Assembly: GCA_963766935.1 (NCBI GenBank)
Contig: CAVYBY010000001.1
Location: forward strand, 1 to 7,983
Reading direction: 5' to 3'
DNA length: 7,983 nt
DNA from: CAVYBY01 sp963766935
Lineage (GTDB): Bacteria > Actinomycetota > UBA4738 > HRBIN12
Made by a program: the position numbers and the translations under genes. Below, one piece after another: positions 1-6,669 of this stretch. The notes below the pieces were generated by a model. That model saw only the letters and a program-made list of their open reading frames with translations, was not told the origin of the DNA and did not search any database. Position 1 is the stretch's first letter. Each line of letters starts with the position of its first letter.

Positions 1-37
1 TCCAGGACGTTGCCGACGTTGACCCCCCGGGATCGGC

Positions 38-1483
38 TCAGCCGACGGACGGCAAAGAGACAGACGCCCGGTAGAGACGCCACCGGTCGGGCACGCCCTT
101 CAGCTCGTGCTCGCCGGCGTCCTCGAACGCCAGCCCCGATCCGGCGACGAGGTCCTTCACCGTGCTCGAGACGAGGACCTCGGACGGTCCGGCCACCGAC
201 GCGATCCTGGCGCCGAGGCTGACCGCGATGCCGCCGATCTTGCCGTCGATCTCCTGCACCTCACCGGTGTGCACGCCGGCCCGGATCTCGATCGAGAGGT
301 CGCGGACGCTCGCGGCGAGGGCGAGCGCACAGCGCACCGCGCGCGCCGGTCCGTCGAACGTCGCGTAGAAGCCGTCGCCGGCCGTGTCCATCTCGACACC
401 TCGGTAGCGCGCGAGGTGCGCCCGGACGATGCGGTGGTGCTCGCGAATGAGGTCTGCCCACTCACGATCTCCCCGCGAGGCGGCGAGCTCCGTCGAGCCG
501 ACGATGTCCGTGAGCATGACCGTCGCCAGGAAGCGGTCGAGGTCCACGGCCTCCGCGCGGATCGTGTCGAGGAAGCGCTCGACCTCGGCCGGCAACCCGT
601 CGTCGGCGTCCCACGCGTGCGCGGCGCCGTCGAGCTCGACGATCTCCGCGCCCGGTACATGGCGCGCGATGTAGCGGCCGTGCTCGACGGGCATCTCGGT
701 GTCTCCCCGGCGATGCACGACCAGGGCCGGGACGCGGATCGACGGGAGCAGGTCCCGGACGTCGGTATCGCGATCGACGCCGAAGAGCTGCACCACGTCG
801 CCGGGGCCTCCCATCGAGTGCATGAACCTGAGGAGCTCCTCACCGAGAGCCGGGTCGTCGTCCTGCCCGTAGATCGCCGACGCCCACTCGCGCGCGAGCT
901 CCGGGGTCCCCCACCGGCGCTCGATGTCGGCCATCTCGGCATCGGATCGCTCGGGCGTGAGCCCGATGGGATAGTCTGGGGCCCACAGCTCACGCGCCGT
1001 GGCGCCGTATGCGACCAGACCCGCCGTGCGCTCGGGCAGCGTGGCCGCGTACATCGCCGCCGTCGCGAACCCGCCGGTCTCGAGCGCGAGCAGCACTGGC
1101 CGGGTGGAGCCGACCGCGTCCACGACCGCGCGCACGTCCTCCATCCGAGACTCGAGCGACAGCTGCTGCGCCCGGTCGATCACGTGATCGGACAGTCCAC
1201 TGCCCCGCCGGTCGAACACGATCAGCCGGCTGCACGACGCGAGCCGGCGGAAGAACGCCCCGGTCCGCCCGCGCCAGATCTCGCCGAGGCCGAGGACGGA
1301 TGCGACGACGACGAGGTCGACCGGCCCGTCGCCGACCACCTGATACGCGATGTGCACGTCGTCGACCGTCTTCGCCCATCGCGTCGCCGGGGCATCCACC
1401 GGCGCATCTTCCCGTCCATCGATCGGAACGGGCAAACCGGCGTCGACCCACGCGGGTCGTCGATGGCCAGGGTTGGACGACAT
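38..1483 (-). CDS. Alpha/beta-hydrolase-fold protein fused to class III adenylate/guanylate cyclase domain
   Basis: 481 aa. Residues ~34-310 form an alpha/beta-hydrolase domain, with the FDRRGSGLSD motif (90-99), an acid loop at HRRGDTEMP (D261) and a GAAHAW histidine (H289). The nucleophile elbow (133-138) reads ALETGG, so the usual GxSxG serine is absent and hydrolase activity is doubtful. Residues ~318-472 form a class III cyclase domain: LTDIVGST supplies the first metal-binding Asp (D326), and DTAGDGF the second (D370). In canonical cyclases Lys sits four residues before that second Asp; here it is D366. The later substrate-selecting Asp position is K415, and the transition-state Asn is S422, although R426 is kept. 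Family members are thought to make cyclic nucleotides or to act as degenerate sensors; which applies here is unknown. No signal peptide or membrane segment is visible, so it is probably cytosolic. It lies 111 bases downstream of the propeller gene on the same strand. The ribosome binding site before its ATG is weak. The fold call is secure; the biochemical activity is not. Confidence 0.9.
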   Translation of the reverse strand: MSSNPGHRRPAWVDAGLPVPIDGREDAPVDAPATRWAKTVDDVHIAYQVVGDGPVDLVVVASVLGLGEIWRGRTGAFFRRLASCSRLIVFDRRGSGLSDHVIDRAQQLSLESRMEDVRAVVDAVGSTRPVLLALETGGFATAAMYAATLPERTAGLVAYGATARELWAPDYPIGLTPERSDAEMADIERRWGTPELAREWASAIYGQDDDPALGEELLRFMHSMGGPGDVVQLFGVDRDTDVRDLLPSIRVPALVVHRRGDTEMPVEHGRYIARHVPGAEIVELDGAAHAWDADDGLPAEVERFLDTIRAEAVDLDRFLATVMLTDIVGSTELAASRGDREWADLIREHHRIVRAHLARYRGVEMDTAGDGFYATFDGPARAVRCALALAASVRDLSIEIRAGVHTGEVQEIDGKIGGIAVSLGARIASVAGPSEVLVSSTVKDLVAGSGLAFEDAGEHELKGVPDRWRLYRASVSLPSVG

Positions 1484-1551
1484 GCCGCCCGGACCTGCAC
1501 CGCGAGCCGGAGCCGCACCGCACGCCGCCGGCCACCCGCTCGAACGCGGGC

Positions 1552-1583
1552 CGGGACGGGCGAGGTCTGCCCCGCCCGTCCCG
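1552..1583 (-). terminator. GC-rich stem-loop after the propeller gene
   Basis: An 11-bp perfect stem (1552-1562 pairing with 1573-1583, core GGGACGGG / CCCGTCCC) with a 10-base loop starts 12 bases past the propeller gene's stop codon on the minus strand. No T-run follows in the direction of transcription, so it is not a classical intrinsic terminator. In high-GC bacteria such U-less hairpins are often proposed as terminators or 3'-end stabilisers. If it works, it would reduce read-through into the cyclase-fusion gene. Confidence 0.5.
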
Positions 1584-1594
1584 CACCCTTGTCG

Positions 1595-2686
1595 TCAGAT
1601 CGCGGCGATCCCGTTGCCCGTCGTCGGGACGCCGCCGGCGCCGGCGAGCGCCGTCAGCGAGCCGTCGGCGTTCACCGCGAAGGCGGAGATCGACCCGCCC
1701 GCGCGGTCGAACACGTACAGGAACCCGTCGCCGTCGCTCAGGTCCATGTCGACCGGACCGTCGCCGGTCGTCCCGGCCACGCCGCTCGCCAGCGTGAGCG
1801 AGCCGTCGGCGCCGATCGCATACGAGCTGACGTCGTCCGTCGAGGCGTTGGCCGTGTACGCGAAGCGGCCGTCGCCGGTGACCACGAGCCAGCAAGCGGC
1901 GCCCTGGCCGTTCGGCACGGACCCGCTGATCAGGCCGATCGTTCCGTCGGACGCGACGTCGTAGCTCGACGCCGAGCTGGTCGGGGCCTCCGAGACGTAC
2001 AGCCGTCCGTCCGGGCCGAACGCGAAGCCGAACGGGGTGAGGCCGTTCGAGGCCTGGACCCTCGGGCCCGTGGCGCGACCGTCCCGGCGCACCGCGAACG
2101 TGTCGATCGTCGCGGTTCCCTTCTCGGTCACGGCCAGGATCCGGCCGTTCGGGCTGAACGCGACCTGCGCCGCGTTCGCCGCCGGGCCGGAGAGCGGCCG
2201 GGTCGATTTCGGGATCGCGACGAGACGGTCCTTGGCGATCCGGACCGCCTGGATCGTGCTCGCGCCCTGGTTCAGCACGTACGCCACGCTGCCCGACGCG
2301 TCCACGCTGACCGGCAGGTCGCCGACCGGCTCGACGTCGGTGAGCGCAAGCCCGCCGACCCTGATCGCGAAGATCGAGACGTCGTCGCTCCCACCGTTGA
2401 CGACGAGCAGGTGCCGCTCGTCGTCGGTGACCGTCAGCGCGCCCTGGCTGCCGAGGCTCGCCCCGAGCCCGAGGCCGCCCGTCGAGACGGTCTCGGCGTA
2501 CGTGAGCGTGCCGTCGGCCGCGCGATCGAACGCGACGACCGCGTTGCCGCTCGGGTCGTTCGTCTGGACGTACACGTGCCCTGCTGCGGGCTCCGCCGCG
2601 ACTGCGACGGGGACCGCGACGATCGAGGCGAGGGCGAGGACCACCCCGGCCACGATCGCGCGTGCGAATCGAGTTCTGCCTGACAT
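1595..2686 (-). CDS. Secreted beta-propeller protein, lactonase / 6-phosphogluconolactonase-like
   Basis: 363 aa from the chosen ATG. An in-frame ATG 20 codons upstream exists, but I prefer this start: AAGGGGG lies 9 bases before it, and a clean signal peptide begins here (basic MSGRTRFAR, hydrophobic core ~10-27, likely cleavage after AVA or VAA near residue 30-31). The mature part is seven repeats of ~45-50 residues. Each has a strand such as LYVSE, FAYTANAS or FLYVFDRA, then SxxxSxFAV-type strands and a DGSLT/DGTLT turn, which fits a seven-bladed propeller of the lactonase family (the YkgB / 6-phosphogluconolactonase-like fold). A genuine sugar-lactonase role is uncertain: many secreted members only have the fold and may bind or hydrolyse other ligands. 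It acts outside the membrane and shows no C-terminal anchor. It is divergent from the operon beginning at 3101. Confidence 0.85.
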   Translation of the reverse strand: MSGRTRFARAIVAGVVLALASIVAVPVAVAAEPAAGHVYVQTNDPSGNAVVAFDRAADGTLTYAETVSTGGLGLGASLGSQGALTVTDDERHLLVVNGGSDDVSIFAIRVGGLALTDVEPVGDLPVSVDASGSVAYVLNQGASTIQAVRIAKDRLVAIPKSTRPLSGPAANAAQVAFSPNGRILAVTEKGTATIDTFAVRRDGRATGPRVQASNGLTPFGFAFGPDGRLYVSEAPTSSASSYDVASDGTIGLISGSVPNGQGAACWLVVTGDGRFAYTANASTDDVSSYAIGADGSLTLASGVAGTTGDGPVDMDLSDGDGFLYVFDRAGGSISAFAVNADGSLTALAGAGGVPTTGNGIAAI

Positions 2687-2695
2687 TGCGTCGAT

Positions 2696-2702
2696 CCCCC
2701 TT
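2696..2702 (-). promoter_or_regulatory. Ribosome binding site that fixes the propeller start
   Basis: On the minus strand AAGGGGG is followed by 9 bases and the ATG at 2686. The alternative upstream ATG (2746) would put a 20-residue polar, arginine-containing stretch in front of the signal peptide, so 2686 is the better start. Confidence 0.7.
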
Positions 2703-3088
2703 CGGGTCGATGACGGGGACCCGGGCATCCGTCGATGGATGTGCATGCGGGGAGGACGTGTGATCGCGCGGCGGGGGCGTTACGGACGGCCGGCTCGAGA
2801 GCGCAAGTTGTAAGGGATTGTTCAGGAATGGCCACGAGAGGCCGTTCTCGCGCGGTCGCGAGGCGACCAGCCGGACCTACTCTCTCCTGGCGGCCGTAGG
2901 TCGAACATCCGACTCGTGTGGTCACAGCCGCGTCCATAGCGTGGCGGCCTCGCCACGATCGGGCGTGCGCGGGGCACGGGGACGTCCGGACCGGTTCGGC
3001 TTCTCGGCCGCCCGGCGCAGGGCAGCGGACCAGGACGGCAACCCCAGGTGTGATCGTGCACGAGACTTGCTGTCCACATTCGTGATCC

Positions 3089-3095
3089 GAGAGGG
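3089..3095 (+). promoter_or_regulatory. Ribosome binding site of the 613-aa hydrolase gene
   Basis: GAGAGGG sits 5 bases before the ATG at 3101. It supports this start over later in-frame Met codons. Confidence 0.55.
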
Positions 3096-3100
3096 CTGCC

Positions 3101-4942
3101 ATGCAGGTCAACCCACCCGTCACCCCTTGGGAGGAGAAGGACCGCAAGGAGCCCGTCTTTCCCGTCTACGGGGCTCCGCAGGAGTTCATCGATGTCGCGA
3201 ACGAGTACCGACTGATTTGGGAGCTGCGAGGCAGGGCGGCGTTCCGCGATCCGACCCTCATCCTGGCTCACTCGGCCGCCGAGTTCTTCACCGCGCTCCG
3301 CGCGACGACGCCCGATGAGCGGCAGAAGGCGATCGACCTCGGCACCGCCATCGCCGACCTGGCCGTGACGGGCCGTCAGTCGTACGACACGTTCAAGCGC
3401 GGGATCAACATGTTGAAGCTTGAAGGCACGACTCGACTGCGGCTGGACGCACGGTCACTTGCCGTGCGCCCCAGCGACGCCGAGATAGGGTCCGTCATCA
3501 ATCAAGCGCTCGACCGTGCCTACAACGTGGCGTGGGCGCTCCGTGGGTCGGTTGCGCAGCAGACCGAGCTGCGCCCGGGGCTGTGGTGGATCGCGGTCTC
3601 CGCCGAAGACGACATGCCTCACCGTCCGGTCAACCTGCCGTCCCCGGCATACGAGCAGTACGAGGTCCAGGTCAAGACGCCGGTCGCAAGCGGGGAGATC
3701 GCCCTGTGGACGCGCTTCTTCGTCGCCTGTGCGGATGACGTGCCGAGGGCCGCCACACCGTTCAATGTGCGAATGGCCCCGGACGATCCGGTGCCGATCA
3801 TCCCGAGCGATCACCGCGTGCTGCTCTTCCTCCACGGTCACAGCTCGGGGGCCGAGGAGGCGCTTGCGTTGACCCCGGCCCTGCTCCAGGAGGGCCTCCG
3901 GCAGGGAAGGAAGTATGCGGTCATTTCGCTCGATCTCCCGAACAACGGCTATTCAGAGGTATTCGATCACACCCGCGTCGCGGCACCGGAGGCGACCGAC
4001 TTCCCAACGCTCACGAGGCGCGACGCTCCGATCGCGACACCGATGCTCGACTTCATCGAGAACTTCGTTGTTGCCTTCGTTGACGCCCTGGAGGACCAGT
4101 CAATCGAGAACGGAACGCCTCGAATCAAGCAACGCATCTCTGCCGTCATCGGTGGAAGCCTTGGGGGCAACCTCGGGCTGCGGCTCGGGAGGCGCAATCC
4201 GATGCCGGCGTGGCTGAACCGAGCCATCGTTTCGTGGAGCCCCGCGTCCGTCTGGAAGGCGAAGGTCAGGGACGATCCCGGGCGCGACGGCTCGAGATAC
4301 GCGTGGGCCGCATTCCAGGAACCGGAGATCGAGAGCTCAAGGACGGACTACTTCTTCAGGGCCTACGAAGAGACTCACTGGGTTGGTGCCATCAAGATCG
4401 CGGGACCGCAGCCGACGTTCTGGTACGGAACGAGCTTCCCCTATGCGGATCAGTACCTCCAGTTCTCCCGCGTCTCTCGTCGAGAGATCTACAACTCCTA
4501 CTTCCGGCAATGGCACTGGCGCGTGGCCTGCGAACAGCTGATCTACAGTCACGTCGAGAACGAGGTGTTCGGCGACACCTCGACGCCGGTGCGCTACACG
4601 CTGAACACGGTGCGCACCCTTCTTGCCTCGGGCGAGGAAGACGACCATGAGTGGGTTCGCATCTACGACGGAACCATGAAGCTGGGAGCGTTGATGACGC
4701 AAACGCCGGGACGGCTCTTGCTGCTCCGCAAGACCGGGCATTCGATCCACACCGAACGCCCGCAATACCTCGCGTCCGAGATCGTGAACTTCTTGCACGA
4801 GGAACGCGCTCCCGATCTCCCGTCGAACACCGCTGCCGCGGTGTCGACCTTGCTTCTCGACGAAAGGCGCAGCACGCGCACCCATCCGACGGCCGCGATG
4901 GTTGCGGCATCGTCGCTGCTCCTCCTTGGTGCCCCGCCCTAG
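3101..4942 (+). CDS. Large alpha/beta-hydrolase with uncharacterised N-terminal region
   Basis: 613 aa. The C-terminal half (~235-570) is an alpha/beta-hydrolase: VLLFLHGHSSG (oxyanion-loop HG at 245-246), the nucleophile elbow GGSLGG (351-356, Ser353), a probable acid in the LLASGEEDDHE loop (D514 or D515), and GHSIHTERP with the likely catalytic His547. The triad order and spacing fit the fold, so an active serine hydrolase (esterase, amidase or peptidase) is expected; the substrate is unknown. Residues 1-~230 match no family I recognise. They begin hydrophilic, without a signal peptide, look largely helical to ~150, then have strands around 160-210 (LWWIAVSAED, EIALWTRFFVAC). The C-terminus ends in a short hydrophobic stretch (AAMVAASSLLLLG, 598-610) of unclear role. 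It is the first of three co-directional genes, followed after 70 bases by the 82-aa gene. Base composition is lower in GC than both flanks, suggesting transfer. The hydrolase fold is confident; the role in the cluster is inferred. Confidence 0.88.
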   Translation: MQVNPPVTPWEEKDRKEPVFPVYGAPQEFIDVANEYRLIWELRGRAAFRDPTLILAHSAAEFFTALRATTPDERQKAIDLGTAIADLAVTGRQSYDTFKRGINMLKLEGTTRLRLDARSLAVRPSDAEIGSVINQALDRAYNVAWALRGSVAQQTELRPGLWWIAVSAEDDMPHRPVNLPSPAYEQYEVQVKTPVASGEIALWTRFFVACADDVPRAATPFNVRMAPDDPVPIIPSDHRVLLFLHGHSSGAEEALALTPALLQEGLRQGRKYAVISLDLPNNGYSEVFDHTRVAAPEATDFPTLTRRDAPIATPMLDFIENFVVAFVDALEDQSIENGTPRIKQRISAVIGGSLGGNLGLRLGRRNPMPAWLNRAIVSWSPASVWKAKVRDDPGRDGSRYAWAAFQEPEIESSRTDYFFRAYEETHWVGAIKIAGPQPTFWYGTSFPYADQYLQFSRVSRREIYNSYFRQWHWRVACEQLIYSHVENEVFGDTSTPVRYTLNTVRTLLASGEEDDHEWVRIYDGTMKLGALMTQTPGRLLLLRKTGHSIHTERPQYLASEIVNFLHEERAPDLPSNTAAAVSTLLLDERRSTRTHPTAAMVAASSLLLLGAPP

Positions 4943-5000
4943 CCACGAGCCGCTGGTCTGGCTCTGCCTTCGGCGTTCCCCGAACTGGATCGAATCCGAA

Positions 5001-5008
5001 AGGAGAGG
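5001..5008 (+). promoter_or_regulatory. Strong ribosome binding site of the 82-aa gene
   Basis: AGGAGAGG with the AGGAG core 7 bases before the ATG at 5013. It is the best Shine-Dalgarno in the central cluster. It decides the start against a longer in-frame reading from 4902, which would overlap the hydrolase gene and encode an unlikely basic extension. Confidence 0.8.
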
Positions 5009-5012
5009 TGTG

Positions 5013-5261
5013 ATGGCCAGATACGAGGGTTTGGCTTCCATCCGCCGCGCGTTGAGCACGCCCGATGGCAGCGCCATCTTGGATATTCAGCCGGATGGCC
5101 TGGATTGGCAGTGGACCTCCGTGCCGGCTGAGCGGGCACGCGAGGCCTTGGCGTGCGGACTCTCAGCGATCGCCGGCGGGTGGAAGCTCTACGTCTCTCT
5201 GCCCGACGATCCGAACTCGAACGCGCTCGAGATCGTCGGCGTGACCAACACGCCCGGTTAG
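5013..5261 (+). CDS. Small 82-aa protein of unknown function
   Basis: I do not recognise a family. The protein is compact and soluble-looking: a helical start (YEGLASIRRAL), a strand pair AILDIQPDGLDWQW (21-34), a helix PAERAREALACGLSAI (38-53) and a final strand pair GWKLYVSLP / ALEIVGVT (56-78). That is a plausible small alpha+beta fold with an acidic surface and no signal peptide, membrane segment or Cys/His metal site. The strong ribosome binding site and the neat fit between two neighbours, 70 bases after the hydrolase and 12 before the membrane protein, argue that it is real and co-translated. By position it could be an adaptor, inhibitor or ligand-binding partner for the hydrolase or the membrane protein. 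That role is only inferred. Confidence 0.75.
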   Translation: MARYEGLASIRRALSTPDGSAILDIQPDGLDWQWTSVPAERAREALACGLSAIAGGWKLYVSLPDDPNSNALEIVGVTNTPG

Positions 5262-5273
5262 GACGGACGCTGC

Positions 5274-6488
5274 ATGAGTGCCGAGTCCGTCACCGGCGAA
5301 CCAGAGCGCGATCGGTCCGAAGGCCTCAGGTACACGCGCGCCGTTCGCAAGAACACCATCATCGGCCTCGGTGGAGTGGCCGGGATCGGGCTCGTCGGAT
5401 GCATCCTCTACTCGTCTCAGTTCTCACCGTCGGAGTTCCCATCGGTGCTTGCCACCAGCCTGATCGTGGCCACAGCCTCCATCATCATCGGTGCCACACT
5501 CGGGTTCCTGTTCGGGATCCCCCGAGGGCAACGGACCGAATCGGAGTCCTCCGGCACGCATCCGGGGGGCGAACAGATCTCGCAAGGCTCCGATGTCGAG
5601 TCGCCCGTCGGGGCACGCGTGAGGGCGAACACGAACCTCGAAGACATCTCAGATTGGCTGACGAAGATCCTCGTTGGAGTCGGCCTGACGCAGCTGAGCG
5701 CGATCGGCGGTGGGCTCTCCCGGCTTGCGGCCTCTCTGAGGTCACCACTCGGTGGGGCCGAGAGCAGTTCGGCATTCGGCCTCGCGGTTGTCATCACCTT
5801 CGCTGCGACCGGGTTCCTCATCGGGTATCTCTGGACCCGCCTCACCCTGCCCATCGCGTTCCAGCGGGCGGAAACCGAGGTCGAGGAAGAGCTTCGCCGG
5901 CTCCTCGTCCTATCGCGAAAGGAGCAGCAGCGCGTTGCGACTGATGTCCTCGCGCTCGTGGATCGGCCTGAGGTTCAGGGTGGAATCGTGCAAAGCGTCG
6001 CGGAGCGGCTGTCGACAACCGTCGGCACGACCGAACCCACGGAGGACTTCCTGCGCCGGCAGGCGGCGGACTACGAGCGAACCCGGAGAAGCATGCCGCG
6101 CGGCAGTGATCGAACGCGAGCGATGTCTCAGGTCGTCGCACGGGTCCGTGCGGTGGCCCAGCGACAGCAGGTGCCGGCGGAGACCCTCAGAGCGGTGTTC
6201 CGGCACAGCGAGGGAGGCCGCGTCGTGGCCTTAGCGTGGATCAGCTCGTCTCCCGACTCGAGCCTCGCGGACATCGTGCTCGAAGGTATCGAGCAGTCGA
6301 AGTCGGCCTTCGAGCTGTATCACGCTCTCCGCGCCGCCGAGACCCTCCTGCCGACCCTGCCCGAACAAGATCGAGTCAGACTCACCACCGCGACGCGGGA
6401 TCAGATGCAGCCCGGACGATTCATCAAGCAAGACTCCGACCGTTGGCCCCTGGCGCAAAGGCTTCTGTCGCTTGCCGAGCGTCCCTAG
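5274..6488 (+). CDS. Three-TM membrane protein with helical C-terminal domain (YLATT-like)
   Basis: 404 aa. Hydrophobic segments at ~28-47 and ~59-82 precede GFLFGIPRG (77-85). A polar linker (86-115) follows, then the NTNLEDISDWL block (119-129) running into an amphipathic KILVGVGLTQL stretch. A third hydrophobic span lies at ~167-188, ending GYLWTRL, and leads into a charged helix (195-225, AETEVEEELRRLL). The tail (~298-400) is helical, with RVVALAWISSSPD and SKSAFELYHALRAAETLLP. From memory, the GFLFGIPR plus NTNLE-ISDWL-KILVGVGLTQL pattern recurs in predicted bacterial membrane proteins named YLATT (YEATS-like-associating three TM), linked computationally to conflict systems. I could not search this. 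It is expected in the inner membrane with the tail cytosolic, and may be a sensor or pore. The start ATG lies 12 bases after the preceding stop codon, so translation is probably coupled; its own ribosome binding site (GGACGG) is modest. Membrane topology is fairly sure; function is inferred. Confidence 0.82.
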   Translation: MSAESVTGEPERDRSEGLRYTRAVRKNTIIGLGGVAGIGLVGCILYSSQFSPSEFPSVLATSLIVATASIIIGATLGFLFGIPRGQRTESESSGTHPGGEQISQGSDVESPVGARVRANTNLEDISDWLTKILVGVGLTQLSAIGGGLSRLAASLRSPLGGAESSSAFGLAVVITFAATGFLIGYLWTRLTLPIAFQRAETEVEEELRRLLVLSRKEQQRVATDVLALVDRPEVQGGIVQSVAERLSTTVGTTEPTEDFLRRQAADYERTRRSMPRGSDRTRAMSQVVARVRAVAQRQQVPAETLRAVFRHSEGGRVVALAWISSSPDSSLADIVLEGIEQSKSAFELYHALRAAETLLPTLPEQDRVRLTTATRDQMQPGRFIKQDSDRWPLAQRLLSLAERP

Positions 6489-6669
6489 CTCCCGAGGCAC
6501 GCCGAACCGACAGATGCCTGCGTAGCAGGGGCAGCGAGCGCCGGCCGGCTGGGAGCCGTAGCCTTCCGCCGGGCTCATTTGCTAGAGCTGTGGCCGCGGG
6601 AGGTGCGCAAGGCTGTCATCGTGCTCGACGCGGCCATCTCCGAGCGCGGGCGGATCGTGAGGAGGCGGC
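6489..6669. other. Convergent intergenic gap with short hairpins
   Basis: 181 bases between two genes that end facing each other. There are two small perfect hairpins: CCTGC-GTA-GCAGG (6517-6529) and CGGCT-GGG-AGCCG (6546-6558). They could act as weak terminators for the plus-strand cluster, but neither is followed by a T-run. A short plus-strand reading from a TTG at 6579 has protein-like residues (EVRKAVIVLDAAISERGRIVRR) but runs antisense into the Fic gene. It is too weak to call as a gene. Confidence 0.4.

Larger units (their letters stand above)
2687..3100. other. Divergent intergenic region with clustered small hairpins
   Basis: 414 bases between the propeller gene (minus) and the three-gene plus-strand cluster. 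Both upstream regions must lie here. I found no convincing -35/-10 pair on either strand. Short perfect inverted repeats are present: GGTCGC-GAG-GCGACC (2854-2868), CGTGGCG-GCCT-CGCCACG (2940-2957), CGAGA...TCTCG (2835-2850) and CATCC...GGATG (2726-2741). In DNA this GC-rich, hairpins of 5-7 bp are common by chance. The open frames through the region have no family-like features, and no tRNA was seen. Confidence 0.5.

Noticed and set aside
1..37. Minus-strand sequence past the cyclase-fusion stop that reads like VNVGNVL in one frame
   Set aside because: No start codon or ribosome binding site is present in the 37 available bases, so a further gene cannot be called.
107..2683. 858-codon plus-strand open frame opposite both left-flank genes
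   Set aside because: It is an antisense shadow of two well-supported minus-strand genes. Its translation is Arg/Ala/Asp-rich without any domain, and long antisense frames are expected at about 80% GC.
2690..3100. Possible tRNA or small RNA gene in the divergent region
   Set aside because: No cloverleaf arms, T-loop-like motif or 3' CCA context could be found, only isolated short hairpins.
3124..3130. CCTTGGG near the hydrolase start, resembling the Fic half-site
   Set aside because: It is a single 7-base match inside coding sequence without an inverted partner at about 20 bp, consistent with chance. A similar lone match occurs near 4160.
2818..3318. Plus-strand open frame spanning the divergent intergenic region into the hydrolase gene
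   Set aside because: It overlaps the first 218 bases of the hydrolase gene in another frame, has no good ribosome binding site and no family-like sequence.
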